DNA of 64,000 bases from Bacteroidales bacterium (GTDB taxonomy: Bacteria; Bacteroidota; Bacteroidia; Bacteroidales; UBA932): NCBI GenBank assembly GCA_017480345.1, contig JAFVAU010000002.1:1-64000 (forward strand), given 5' to 3'. Shown here piece after piece: positions 44,287 to 53,845 of the stretch; the stretch's first letter is position 1, and every line of letters begins with the position of its first letter. The translations under genes were made by a program, and so were the position numbers. The notes beneath the pieces are model-generated. The model was not told the origin of the DNA, did not search any database, and saw only the letters and a list, made by a program, of their open reading frames with translations.

Positions 44287-45069
44287 TTATGCCTTTTCAA
44301 AAGAGGATAGGCGCTTCATCACCCGGAAGACCAGCCAGTCGGGGAAATGGCGGAAAAGGGGGATGGAGAGGTGGTTAATAAGGCCCGGCATGCAGGTCTT
44401 TTTGTGCTTGAACATGCGCCTCAGGGCCTTGGCGGCCAGTTTTTCGGGCGGCAGGCTCACCCCAAGGCGCACGGCCAGTCGGCGGAGATGGGGAGCCAGG
44501 CCGTACAGACCGGTGTCCACGGCGCCCGGGGTTACCACGGTCACGCTCACGCCCTTGGGCTTCATCTCGTACCAGATGGACTTGGAGAAGCTGTAGATAT
44601 AGGTCTTGGTGGCAATATAGGTCTGGATGCCGGGGAATTCCATCCATTTGCAGAGGGAGGACATGTTGAGGATGTAGCCTTTCCCCCTTTGGCACATATC
44701 GGCCCCGAAGAGGCGGCAGAGGCTGGTGAGGGTTACCACATGGAGCATCACCATGCTTTCCACCTTCTCGGGCGGGGTTTCGTAGAGGGGATTGAAAAAG
44801 AAGAAGCCGGCGTTGTTGATGAGGATATCTATGGTGAGACCTTGATCGGCCGCAAAATCATAGACCTCCCGGGCTGCCTCCTGCCGGGCAAGGTCGCAGA
44901 AGAAGGGGTAGGTCTTCACTCCGAAGGATTGGCTTATCTTTTGGGCCGATTCTTCCAGCTCCCGCTGCTGGTTGGAAACCAGCAGGAGGTCGCAGGCATA
45001 GTCCCTCGCCAGAATCGTTGCATATTGGAGGCCGATTCCGCTGCTTGCCCCCGTCACCAGTGCCGTCAT
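44287..45069 (-). CDS. Short-chain dehydrogenase, candidate hydroxysteroid dehydrogenase
   Basis: 260 residues from MTALVTGASSGIGLQYA; the frame open further upstream is not used. Rossmann motif TGASSGIG, NNAG in DILINNAGFFFF, catalytic Ser in NMSSLCKW and the Tyr/Lys pair in TYIATKTYIYSF. The C-terminal part (LINHLSIPLFRHFPDWLVFRVM) is of the membrane-associated SDR type. Together with the two reductase genes directly upstream it matches the three-gene bile-acid/steroid cluster of gut Bacteroidales, where the SDR is a 3-beta-hydroxysteroid dehydrogenase; substrate is inferred from context only. Four-base overlap with the OYE gene. Confidence 0.85.
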   Translation of the reverse strand: MTALVTGASSGIGLQYATILARDYACDLLLVSNQQRELEESAQKISQSFGVKTYPFFCDLARQEAAREVYDFAADQGLTIDILINNAGFFFFNPLYETPPEKVESMVMLHVVTLTSLCRLFGADMCQRGKGYILNMSSLCKWMEFPGIQTYIATKTYIYSFSKSIWYEMKPKGVSVTVVTPGAVDTGLYGLAPHLRRLAVRLGVSLPPEKLAAKALRRMFKHKKTCMPGLINHLSIPLFRHFPDWLVFRVMKRLSSFEKA

Positions 45070-46316
45070 ACGTCCATCCTTTTGGCATTGTCGGCCTCGG
45101 CGGCCTCGATTTCCTTCCGCAGGGCGCAGGGCATATCGGCCACGCAATGGTGGCATTTCATTTCCAGGGTGTACATCCTTCCTACGCAGTAATTGGACCG
45201 CCGGCAGGCCGAGCGGTAATCCGGCCCCGCTTCCTTCATCTTGGCCACGAAGGCAGGGTCGTGCACCAGCACATGGGCCATCTGGATGAGCTCGAAGCCT
45301 TCGGAGAGGACGGTCTCGCAATTGGCCCGGCTCTGGATGCCGCCCACATAGATGAGGGGCAGCGAGAGGGCCTTCCGGAAGCGTTTGGCGCTTTCCAGGA
45401 AGTAGAGTTCCCGGTACGGGACGGTGGGAATCAGGGCCCTTCCGGCTACGGCCAGGCCGGCCTTGAGCCACCAGAATTTCCAGGGATTCATGTAATGGGC
45501 CAGGGTTTTGAGGGGCATGGCGCCGCCCAGGATCACCATGGGGGCCTTGCTCACGAAGCCGGCGCTGAGGACGATGCCGTGCACGCCGTGGCGCTCGATG
45601 GCCTGGGCCACCTTAATGCAGTCTTCTTCCTGAAGGCCGCCCTTGAAGCCGTCGAACATGTTGGTTTTCACCACCACGGCCATGTCTTTGCCGGCGTGGG
45701 CCATGACCTCGGAGAGCACCTCGTTCATCATGCGCATGCGGTTTTCCAGACTGCCGCCGTATTCGTCCTTGCGGTGGTTGGTGTAGGGGGAGAGGAACTG
45801 GGAGATGAGGTAACCGTGGCCGGCATGGATTTCCACGCAGTCGAATCCGCACTCCCGGCAGAAGTCCACGGCCTCTCCGAAATGCTTGACAATCAGCTTT
45901 ATTTCGTCTTTCCTGAGGCCCCTCGCGATGGTGGGGGAGTAGAGGTTGATGCCTGTGGACGCCCCCACGGGCATGCGGTAGCCGCAGGTGTAGAAATGGG
46001 TCATGTTGCCGCAGTGGCCCAGCTGGATGGAGGCCTTGGCGCCCTGGGCATGAATGGCGTCCGTGAGGTCCTTCAGGGCGGGTTTGATTTCCTCCCTTAT
46101 GTAGAGCTGCCCGTCAAAAGAGACGCCGCTTTGGTCCACGGCGCAGTAGGCCACGGTGGTCATGCCTATCCCTCCTTTGGCCACGCTCACATGGTAGTCT
46201 TTAAGCATGGCGCCGGGCTTGTTTCCGGGACACATGTTCTCGAACGCGGCGCTCCGGATGGTACGGTTGCGAAGCTCCACAGGACCCAGCTCAAATGGCG
46301 TAAACAGCTCAGACAT
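45066..46316 (-). CDS. Old-yellow-enzyme-type flavin reductase, candidate 3-oxo-delta4-steroid 5-beta-reductase
   Basis: 416 residues. FMN-barrel marks: LFTPFELGPVELRNRTIRSA, HAGHGYLISQFLSPYTNHR followed by DEYGGSLENR. Near the C terminus a Cys cluster (ACRRSNYCVGRM, MKCHHC, MPC) resembles the Fe-S site of 2,4-dienoyl-CoA-reductase-type members, but the FAD/NAD domain of the long BaiCD/BaiH form is absent. In gut Bacteroidales a short OYE of this sort beside a 5-alpha-reductase acts as steroid 5-beta-reductase (established for the family; here inferred). Three bases separate it from the upstream 5-alpha-reductase-like gene. Confidence 0.85.
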   Translation of the reverse strand: MSELFTPFELGPVELRNRTIRSAAFENMCPGNKPGAMLKDYHVSVAKGGIGMTTVAYCAVDQSGVSFDGQLYIREEIKPALKDLTDAIHAQGAKASIQLGHCGNMTHFYTCGYRMPVGASTGINLYSPTIARGLRKDEIKLIVKHFGEAVDFCRECGFDCVEIHAGHGYLISQFLSPYTNHRKDEYGGSLENRMRMMNEVLSEVMAHAGKDMAVVVKTNMFDGFKGGLQEEDCIKVAQAIERHGVHGIVLSAGFVSKAPMVILGGAMPLKTLAHYMNPWKFWWLKAGLAVAGRALIPTVPYRELYFLESAKRFRKALSLPLIYVGGIQSRANCETVLSEGFELIQMAHVLVHDPAFVAKMKEAGPDYRSACRRSNYCVGRMYTLEMKCHHCVADMPCALRKEIEAAEADNAKRMDV

Positions 46317-46319
46317 AAA

Positions 46320-47084
46320 TCAGTAGATATGCGGAAAAATCCTTTTCAGGCGGGTTTTGTCAAACTGGTCCGGAAATTCTTCCTGGTATTTGTGGTAGAT
46401 GGAATTGGAACGGGGAACCAGGTTGGCGCAGGTGAACCAGAAGAACACCAGGCCGGCGCCGCTCCAGGTGAGGATGGCCCAGCCCAGCCATTCCACTATT
46501 TCGCCAAAATAGTTGGCGGAGGTGACGTAGTCGTACAAGCCTCCCTGGGGAAGGTAGTGGCGGGTGTCGCCGGGCTCACGCAGGTTCCGGACAATCTCGT
46601 CGGAGGAGCGGTTGATGTACATTCCCGCCAGGAAGACCACCGTTCCGGCTATGAAGGCCGGGCTTGTTATCCAGGAAGGGTCATAGTATGCCTTCTGCGG
46701 AGCCAGGCGGAAGAGCCAGTATCCCTGGATGTAACCGTTGATCAGGTTGAACGTCACGCTCATGAGGACAATGCTCACGGGCATCCTGGAGTTGCCTGTC
46801 ATGCGGAGGGGAAACACAAAGGTCCGGTGCACGTAGTGCAGGGCGAAGAGCAGGTAGAACAGCAGGTAGGGGAGGGACAGGCGCTGAGCGCAGCCGGCCC
46901 AGAAGTACGTCACCACCAGCAGGACGGGCATTTCCATGAGCATCCAGCCCCATCGGCCCGGAAGGGTGGGCCCCCATTTGGCCGATATCATCTTTCCATA
47001 TCCCGCATCGATGAAGTAGAGGGCCGCGAACACCACGGCCCCCAGCACGGTCATCGTCAAGAGAACATAGTCAAATTGTTCCAT
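46320..47084 (-). CDS. Steroid 5-alpha-reductase family membrane protein
   Basis: 254 residues from MEQFDYVLLTMTVLGAVVF, with about six membrane segments. The C-terminal domain has the 3-oxo-5-alpha-steroid 4-dehydrogenase signature: GGLYDYVTSANYFGEIVEW, TCANLVPRSNSIYHKY and the end RLKRIFPHIY (NADPH-binding region). It should reduce the delta-4 double bond of a 3-oxo-steroid to the 5-alpha form. It begins 16 bases after trpS, so transcription probably comes through trpS. Other members act on other enones, so the substrate is inference. Confidence 0.87.
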   Translation of the reverse strand: MEQFDYVLLTMTVLGAVVFAALYFIDAGYGKMISAKWGPTLPGRWGWMLMEMPVLLVVTYFWAGCAQRLSLPYLLFYLLFALHYVHRTFVFPLRMTGNSRMPVSIVLMSVTFNLINGYIQGYWLFRLAPQKAYYDPSWITSPAFIAGTVVFLAGMYINRSSDEIVRNLREPGDTRHYLPQGGLYDYVTSANYFGEIVEWLGWAILTWSGAGLVFFWFTCANLVPRSNSIYHKYQEEFPDQFDKTRLKRIFPHIY

Positions 47085-47100
47085 ACGATGACGACAAGTT

Positions 47101-48222
<1,122 letters not shown>

Positions 48223-48240
48223 TCAGTTCAAATTGGAGCG

Positions 48241-48248
48241 CAAAGATA
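48241..48248 (-). promoter_or_regulatory. -7 box for trpS and probably the steroid cassette
   Basis: TATCTTTG on the minus strand, just after the gmk stop and 24 bases before the trpS ATG. I see no other clear promoter between trpS and the three cassette genes. Confidence 0.55.
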
Positions 48249-48254
48249 CAAAAA

Positions 48255-48836
48255 TTACCAGGTTTCCGTAAGTCCCAGTAAGAAAGATGCTACCATTTTA
48301 TCGGCCTCCTCAAAAGCCGTCTGGAGGTTGTCGTTCACCAGGATGCGGTCGAACTGGGGGGCGTAGGTCATTTCCTCGGCGGCCTTGTTCACCCGCACGT
48401 CTATGACCTCCGGGCTGTCCGTGCCGCGGGCCACCAGCCTCCGGCGGAGCTCCTCCACGGACGGGGCCTGGATGAAGACGGAAAGCGCCGCGTCTCCAAA
48501 GTACTTCTTGAGCGACACGCCGCCCTTCACGTCCACATCAAAGATGATGACGTGGCCCTTGGCCCAGATGCGGTTCACCTCGCTCTTGAGGGTGCCGTAA
48601 AAGCGGTCCGGGTACACCTCTTCAAACTCCACGAACTTGTTGTCGGCCACCAGGGCGCGGAAGGTCTCCGCGTTGTAAAACAGGTATTCCACGCCGTCCT
48701 GCTCCGTTCCGCGGGGCGGGCGGGAAGTGGCCGATACAGAGAATTCAACGTCTTTGCGGGTTTCAAGGATGTGACCCACGATGGTGCTTTTTCCGGAGCC
48801 CGAAGGGGCGGAGAAGATGAGTACTTTACCAGGCAT
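48255..48836 (-). CDS. gmk: Guanylate kinase
   Basis: 193 residues. P-loop FSAPSGSGKSTIV at the N terminus, SATSRPPRGTEQDGVEY (GMP binding) and DVDVKGGVSLKK. It phosphorylates GMP to GDP. Three bases after nadD, so cotranscribed with it. Confidence 0.95.
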   Translation of the reverse strand: MPGKVLIFSAPSGSGKSTIVGHILETRKDVEFSVSATSRPPRGTEQDGVEYLFYNAETFRALVADNKFVEFEEVYPDRFYGTLKSEVNRIWAKGHVIIFDVDVKGGVSLKKYFGDAALSVFIQAPSVEELRRRLVARGTDSPEVIDVRVNKAAEEMTYAPQFDRILVNDNLQTAFEEADKMVASFLLGLTETW

Positions 48837-48839
48837 ATA

Positions 48840-49397
48840 TTACATTAACCAATTAGACATGTCTTTCCCCTGCGCCGCGTGGTGGCGGATCTGCGTGGAA
48901 GAAATATTCACCAGGGGGGCTTTCAGGAGGGTTATCTTGTAGGTAGGGTCTTCCTTGAGCAGGCGGGCGCGGTCGTGGCCGCGGTGATAGCCTTTGCGGG
49001 GGAAAACCACCACCCCGTAATCCTTCAGGATGCGCTCGTGGAAGAGCCAGCCCTGGAAACCGGCCAGATTGTCGGCCCCTATTACCAGGGTGAAGTTGTT
49101 CTCCGGCTCCATCTTTTGGAGGGCGTCCAGGGTGCGGATGGTGTACTGGGGCGGCGTCATTTTGAGCTCGATGTCCAGCACTTTCACTTTCAGCTGCGGA
49201 TAGCGGGCTACGGCCTTCACGGCGGCGTCAAAGCGCTCCTGGCCGGCGGGCAGGGTGTGGGTTTGTTTGAAGGGGTTCTGCGGGGTTACAATCAGGTATA
49301 CCCAGTCAAACCCGCCTTGATGGGTGAGATATTCCATGATGGCCAGGTGCCCCTTGTGCAAGGGGTTGAAGGAGCCGCTGTATACCGCAATCTTCAT
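48840..49397 (-). CDS. nadD: Nicotinate-nucleotide adenylyltransferase
   Basis: 185 residues from MKIAVYSGSFNPLHKGHLAI (the H-x-G-H nucleotide site); the closing motif is VNISSTQIRHH. It makes deamido-NAD from NaMN and ATP. A longer frame upstream is excluded by the promoter box at 49405. First gene of nadD-gmk. Confidence 0.94.
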   Translation of the reverse strand: MKIAVYSGSFNPLHKGHLAIMEYLTHQGGFDWVYLIVTPQNPFKQTHTLPAGQERFDAAVKAVARYPQLKVKVLDIELKMTPPQYTIRTLDALQKMEPENNFTLVIGADNLAGFQGWLFHERILKDYGVVVFPRKGYHRGHDRARLLKEDPTYKITLLKAPLVNISSTQIRHHAAQGKDMSNWLM

Positions 49398-49404
49398 ACA
49401 AGCA

Positions 49405-49412
49405 CAAATATA
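49405..49412 (-). promoter_or_regulatory. -7 box for nadD-gmk
   Basis: TATATTTG on the minus strand, seven bases before the nadD ATG. Confidence 0.5.
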
Positions 49413-49426
49413 AGCATATTTTTCCG

Positions 49427-49434
49427 TATCTTTG
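49427..49434 (+). promoter_or_regulatory. -7 box for the TonB receptor gene
   Basis: TATCTTTG, 22 bases before the ATG at 49457, divergent from the nadD box. The gap between the two genes is only 59 bases and cannot hold a cobalamin riboswitch. Confidence 0.55.
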
Positions 49435-49456
49435 CAGCGCTTTATAACTGAAAACA

Positions 49457-51241
49457 ATGCTTCTTTCTTTTATCTTATCGGCATCGCTGCTGGGGGCAGC
49501 CGTGCCGGACAGCCTGGAGGCCTCCAAAGTAGTGGCCGACCGCGGGCTGGTGGTGTCCCGGACGGACACCGTTCAAGTGAATCCCTTGCAAGACGTCTCT
49601 TCCACCCTCCTGCAGCTTCCGGGCTTGTATGTGGGGGACTACGGCTCGCTTGCCGGGCTCAAATCCGTGAGCCTCAGGGGCCTGGGCAGCGCCCACACAG
49701 CCATTTATGTAGACGGCGTACGGGTGGGGAACATCCAGAGCGGTCAGGCAGACCTGGGCATGCTGGACTTCCCGTCCCTGGGCTCCGTAGTGGCCGATTA
49801 CGCCCAGAACAGCCTCCATTTCCTCACCGTGCGCCCGGTGTTCCGGGGCCGTCCGGTGGCCGGCGAAGTGCGTCTGGAAGCCGGTTCCTTCGGGACTTGG
49901 CAGCCTTATGGCCGGCTAAGTTTCAAGCTGGGAGAGCGCTGGACCCTCTCCGCCAACGCCGGCGGGGTTGTTACCAAGGGCAATTTTCCCCTGGAAGACG
50001 GCAGCCTGCGGGCCAACAATGACATGAAACAGCTCCGCGCCGGAGTGGACCTCTTCGGCCTACTGGATGGCGGAGATTTCCACGCCAAGGCCTATTACAA
50101 CGGAGCCCACAGGGGCACCCCGGGCAGCCTTTCCTGGCCCTCCACGGACCGTCAGAAAGACCGCAACGCCTTTGGGCAGTTCCTCCTGAGGAAGGCCTTC
50201 GGAGATGTCTACACCCTGCATTTGAGCGGAAAAACCTCCTTTGACCGTTTGCAGTACCTGAGCGAGTGGGGCAACGACCTCTATGAACAGACGGAAGTGC
50301 AGATCAACTCCGTGCACAAGTTCCGTATCAAGCCCTGGTGGGAGGTCTCCCTCACGGCCGATGCCGGGCTGGACGGCCTCTCTTCCACGCAGTACAACGG
50401 GGCCCGCGTGAGCGCTCTGGGAGCGGTGGCCACGGCTTTCCGTTTTGCCCGTTTCCAGGCCGATGCCGCCTTGGAATATGCCGCCGTCAAGGATGTCCAC
50501 GGCGCCTATTGGGGCAGCCTCTCGCCTTCGCTGGACCTGCGTCTGAAACTGGTGGAAGGCTTGGACGTGGTGGTCTTTGGCCGCCGCGCCTACCGCACCC
50601 CCACCTTCAACGAGCTCTACTATCCCGGTTACGGCAATCCGGCCTTGAAGCCGGAGGATGCCTGGCTGGCCGATGCCGGCCTGGACTTCTGCCGCAAGCT
50701 GGGTGCCTGGACGCTGAAAGCCCGGGCCGACGGCTATTACAACTTCCTCACCAACAAGATTATATCGGCCCCTTCGGTGGGAGATCCCAATGTCTGGCTG
50801 CCCTTCAACGTGGGCAAGGTGCAGGCTTTTGGCGCCGACGTGATGGCCGGCTTCGACTTTGCCAAAGGCAACTGGATGGCTTCTATCACGGGCCGATACG
50901 GCTGGCAGAAGGCCATTGACAAGACCCCGGACAGCTATACTTTTGACCAGCAGATTCCCTACGTGGCCCGCCACACCGCCTTCCTGCAGGGAAGCCTGGC
51001 CTACCGGGGCTGGACCCTGGGCGCCCGGTGGAACCTGAGGGCCGGCCGCGTGGACGCCTCGGGAAATATGCCGGACTGGAACACTCTGGACGTGAACTTC
51101 CACAAGGATTTCCCCATCGGAAGCACCTTGCTGGGGGTGTTTGTATCGGCCCGGAATCTGCTGAACAAACGCTATGACATTGTTTCCGGCTATCCCATGC
51201 CCGGCCGCAACTTCACCGGCGGCGCCAGTTTCCGCTTCTGA
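49457..51241 (+). CDS. TonB-dependent outer-membrane receptor, BtuB-like
   Basis: 594 residues with a short signal peptide (LLSFILSASLLGAAV). The plug domain spans about residues 45-150 (LLQLPGLYVGDYGSLAGL, SLRGLGSAHTAIYVDGVRV), then a barrel closing with GRNFTGGASFRF. There is no N-terminal carboxypeptidase-like extension as in SusC proteins. The BtuB-like size and the binding-protein gene that overlaps its stop (TGATG) suggest a vitamin B12 or similar chelate as ligand, but a heme or siderophore is also possible. Confidence 0.85.
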   Translation: MLLSFILSASLLGAAVPDSLEASKVVADRGLVVSRTDTVQVNPLQDVSSTLLQLPGLYVGDYGSLAGLKSVSLRGLGSAHTAIYVDGVRVGNIQSGQADLGMLDFPSLGSVVADYAQNSLHFLTVRPVFRGRPVAGEVRLEAGSFGTWQPYGRLSFKLGERWTLSANAGGVVTKGNFPLEDGSLRANNDMKQLRAGVDLFGLLDGGDFHAKAYYNGAHRGTPGSLSWPSTDRQKDRNAFGQFLLRKAFGDVYTLHLSGKTSFDRLQYLSEWGNDLYEQTEVQINSVHKFRIKPWWEVSLTADAGLDGLSSTQYNGARVSALGAVATAFRFARFQADAALEYAAVKDVHGAYWGSLSPSLDLRLKLVEGLDVVVFGRRAYRTPTFNELYYPGYGNPALKPEDAWLADAGLDFCRKLGAWTLKARADGYYNFLTNKIISAPSVGDPNVWLPFNVGKVQAFGADVMAGFDFAKGNWMASITGRYGWQKAIDKTPDSYTFDQQIPYVARHTAFLQGSLAYRGWTLGARWNLRAGRVDASGNMPDWNTLDVNFHKDFPIGSTLLGVFVSARNLLNKRYDIVSGYPMPGRNFTGGASFRF

Positions 51242-52236
51242 TGCGCCGTAGCCTTTTATATCTGCTGCCGCTGCTCCTTCTGGCCTGTCATCGGCCGGAA
51301 GGGGGGAGCCGGCAGATGGAATACGCCGCCTGGTTCTCCGTTCTGGAAGACAGCAGCGTGGTGGTGCTCCGGCCTTCCGGCGGGGCGGATACGCTTCGGG
51401 GGCCTTTTCGTCGGATGGTCTGCATGTCCAGCTCCTATGTGGGCTTTTTGGAAGCCATCGGGGCCGATTCCACGGTGGTGGCGGTCTCGGGCCTGGATTT
51501 CATAGGGAACGCCCTGGTGCGGGAATGGGCCGTGGATGTGGGCTACGATGCCGCCCTGGATTACGAGGGCATCCTCCGGGTGAAGCCGGACCTTTTCCTG
51601 ACGTACAGCGTCTCATCGGCCGAGCCGCCGTATCTGGGGAAGCTTCGGGAACTGGGGGTGCGCTGCGTGGTGCTGAGTGAGCATCTGGAAAGCCATCCGC
51701 TGGCCCGGGCGGAATATGTGAAGCTCTTCGGTGCCCTCACCGGGCGCATCGCTGAGGCCGATTCCGTCTTTTCCGCCGTGCGGGAGCGCTACCTTTCGCT
51801 CCGGCGGGCATCGGCCCCTCACAAGGTGCTCATCAACATCCCTTATTCGGGCGAGTGGTACATCCCCGGCGGAGACAATTACATGACGCGGCTCATCCGC
51901 GATGCCGGGGGAGAGCTCCTGGGTGCCCGGCCGGGGCGGCAGGAGAGCTCCATCATCGGCCTGGAAACCGCCTTCTCCTATGCCCGGGAGGCCGATTTTT
52001 GGCTCCATCCCGGCTGGTGCCGCACGCGGGAACAGCTCCGCCGCGTGCATCCGCTCTTCTCCGAGTTTCCCGTTCTGCAGAAAGAGGTCTGGAACAATAC
52101 TTTACAGACCACCCCCGGCGGCGGCAACCGCTTCTGGGAAACCGGCCCCGTACGCCCGGACCTCATCCTGGAAGATTTGGTCCACATCTTCGAAAAAGCG
52201 CCCTTCCAGCCCCATTATTACCTTAAGGTAGAATAG
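51241..52236 (+). CDS. Periplasmic binding lipoprotein of the BtuF/FhuD type
   Basis: 331 residues with a lipoprotein signal (YLLPLLLLACHRP, Cys16). The bilobed helical-backbone fold is suggested by RMVCMSSSYVGFLEAIGADSTVV, LRVKPDLFLTYSVSS, VLSEHLESHPLARAEYVKLFG and the long central helix. It would deliver the ligand taken up by the upstream receptor to an inner-membrane ABC transporter, which is not encoded next to it. Translationally coupled to the receptor gene. Seven ATCGGCC/GGCCGAT words occur in this one gene. Confidence 0.85.
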   Translation: MRRSLLYLLPLLLLACHRPEGGSRQMEYAAWFSVLEDSSVVVLRPSGGADTLRGPFRRMVCMSSSYVGFLEAIGADSTVVAVSGLDFIGNALVREWAVDVGYDAALDYEGILRVKPDLFLTYSVSSAEPPYLGKLRELGVRCVVLSEHLESHPLARAEYVKLFGALTGRIAEADSVFSAVRERYLSLRRASAPHKVLINIPYSGEWYIPGGDNYMTRLIRDAGGELLGARPGRQESSIIGLETAFSYAREADFWLHPGWCRTREQLRRVHPLFSEFPVLQKEVWNNTLQTTPGGGNRFWETGPVRPDLILEDLVHIFEKAPFQPHYYLKVE

Positions 52237-52253
52237 TTTTATAAAAAAATTAT

Positions 52254-52261
52254 TAACTTTG
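52254..52261 (+). promoter_or_regulatory. -7 box for the TonB-C lipoprotein
   Basis: TAACTTTG, 42 bases before the ATG at 52304. Confidence 0.55.
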
Positions 52262-52303
52262 CGGCCGAAAACAGAGAACTGTTTACTTTTAATTTATAGT
52301 ATC

Positions 52304-52891
52304 ATGCGTAAAGTTTATGTACTTATGGCTGCTTGCGCTCTCCTGATGGTGAGCTGCAAGAACACCGGCAGCAAGAAGGCCGCCCAGCAGGCCGAACCCA
52401 CCGCCGAAGAGATGGTGGCCGCCGCCAACGAAAACCTGAACAACACCATCGAGGCCATCGAGGCCGCCGAGGAAATGGATGCCCGCGAGGCTATCGAGAA
52501 GCTGGGCGCCGCCCAGGCCCAGAGCCTTCTGGAGTCCGTTGAGGAGACCCTGAAGAAGAACCCCGATGCCGCTATTCCTTTCACCCTGGTAGAGAGCAAG
52601 CCCACCTTCGAAGGTGGCGATGCCAACGACTTCAGCAAGTGGGTGAACGAGAACATCCAGTATCCCCAGGCCGCCATTGACGAGAACATCTCCGGTAAGG
52701 TGATCCTCCAGTTCACCGTGAACAAGGAAGGTGAAGTGAAGGACGTGAAGGTTCTCCGTGGCGTGAACGAACTTCTGGACAACGAGGCCGTGCGCGTAGT
52801 TTCCGCTTCTCCCAAGTGGGAGGCCGGCAGCCAGAACGGTGTTCCCGTGGCTGTGAACTACACCTTCCCCGTAGTTTTCCGTCTCAACTAA
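52304..52891 (+). CDS. Lipoprotein with TonB C-terminal domain
   Basis: 195 residues from MRKVYVLMAACALLMVSCK (lipobox, Cys18). An Ala/Glu-rich helical stretch (about residues 30-80) leads to a TonB-C domain (about 105-195): FEGGDANDFSKWVNENIQYP, GKVILQFTVNKEGEVKDVKV, LDNEAVRVVSASPKWEAG. Unlike TonB it has no transmembrane anchor but a lipid anchor, so it probably sits on a membrane facing the periplasm. Such proteins are common in Bacteroidetes; whether they couple energy is not known. Confidence 0.87.
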   Translation: MRKVYVLMAACALLMVSCKNTGSKKAAQQAEPTAEEMVAAANENLNNTIEAIEAAEEMDAREAIEKLGAAQAQSLLESVEETLKKNPDAAIPFTLVESKPTFEGGDANDFSKWVNENIQYPQAAIDENISGKVILQFTVNKEGEVKDVKVLRGVNELLDNEAVRVVSASPKWEAGSQNGVPVAVNYTFPVVFRLN

Positions 52892-52909
52892 TGGGTTGAA
52901 AGATACAAA

Positions 52910-52943
52910 AAAACCGGGACGTCCCATCGGGCGCCCCGGTTTT
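52910..52943. terminator. Bidirectional terminator between convergent genes
   Basis: AAAACCGGG (52910-52918) pairs with CCCGGTTTT (52935-52943) with A- and T-runs outside, between the TonB-C lipoprotein and the convergent sugar-isomerase gene. Confidence 0.75.
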
Positions 52944-52959
52944 CTTTATGTGCGGCAGC

Positions 52960-53841
52960 CTACTTGGCGTAGGTGGCCTTCACGAAGGGTGCATCCAGGA
53001 GGTAGTCTGCGCTCTCGCGGAAGCTGCGGCGGATGTCCTCGTAGCTGTAGCGTTCAATCTCCACCACGAAGTTCTCCAGCCCGGCCACATCGGCATTCTT
53101 GAAGATGGCGTCGAAGCCCACCATGCCGCTTTGGCCCACTTCCCATTCATCCTTGATGTGAAGCATCTTGAACCGGCCCGGATAACGCTTGAAATAATCT
53201 ACCGGCGAGGCCTTCCCAATCACGGCCCAGTACACATCCATCTGGAAGAAGACCAGCGAGGGATCCGTGTGCTGGAGGAGGTAGTCGTACATGACCTCTC
53301 CCTCCACCTTCTCGAACTCGTAGGCGTGGTTGTGGTAGCCGTACTTGAGGCCGGCCGCCTGGCAGCGGCGGCCCACCTCGTTCAGGTAATCGCAATAGAC
53401 CTGAAGGTGATGCAGGTTCTTCTGGAGGCCCATCCAGGGCGTCACCAGATACTCCATGCCGGCTTTCACGTGGTCTTCGATGCACTTGTCCCACCAGGCC
53501 AGGGCGGCGGTGAGGTCCTCGCTGGCAAGTTCCTCCTCGGACAGGCCGCGGCTCACGTGGGCGCTCAGGACCTTCATTCCGGCCGCCTCCACCTTCTGCT
53601 TGAACACCTCGGGCTGGTCTCCGTAGATGAGTCCGTCGCCATAGCTGGCGGTTTCCACGGCCGTATAGCCCATATCGGCCATCTCCTTCAGGATATCGGC
53701 ATAATTGTCATGATTCAGAATGCTGCGGGCCGAATACATCTGCACGCAAAGATCCTTTTTCACAGACGCCGGTTCCCCGGAAGAGCAGGACGGAAGGAAG
53801 GCCATGAGGGCGAGTGCAAGGAATAAAATGCTTCTTCTCAT
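52960..53841 (-). CDS. Xylose-isomerase-like TIM-barrel lipoprotein (sugar isomerase/epimerase family)
   Basis: 293 residues with a lipoprotein signal (ALALMAFLPSCSSG, Cys19). AP-endonuclease-2/xylose-isomerase-like barrel marks: CVQMYSARSILNHDNY, MGYTAVETASYGDGL, YGYHNHAYEFEK (metal His/Glu) and FQMDVYWAVIGK. In the 3-keto-glycoside pathway described for gut Bacteroidetes, a protein of this fold works with the DUF1080 enzyme on keto-sugars; its exact reaction here is unknown. Last gene of the four-gene operon; four bases after the DUF1080 gene. Confidence 0.85.
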   Translation of the reverse strand: MRRSILFLALALMAFLPSCSSGEPASVKKDLCVQMYSARSILNHDNYADILKEMADMGYTAVETASYGDGLIYGDQPEVFKQKVEAAGMKVLSAHVSRGLSEEELASEDLTAALAWWDKCIEDHVKAGMEYLVTPWMGLQKNLHHLQVYCDYLNEVGRRCQAAGLKYGYHNHAYEFEKVEGEVMYDYLLQHTDPSLVFFQMDVYWAVIGKASPVDYFKRYPGRFKMLHIKDEWEVGQSGMVGFDAIFKNADVAGLENFVVEIERYSYEDIRRSFRESADYLLDAPFVKATYAK

Positions 53842-53845
53842 GCGC

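Noticed and set aside
49398-49456. Cobalamin riboswitch expected before a BtuB-like gene
   Set aside because: The gap is 59 bases, filled by two divergent promoter boxes; there is no room for the conserved B12-box fold.
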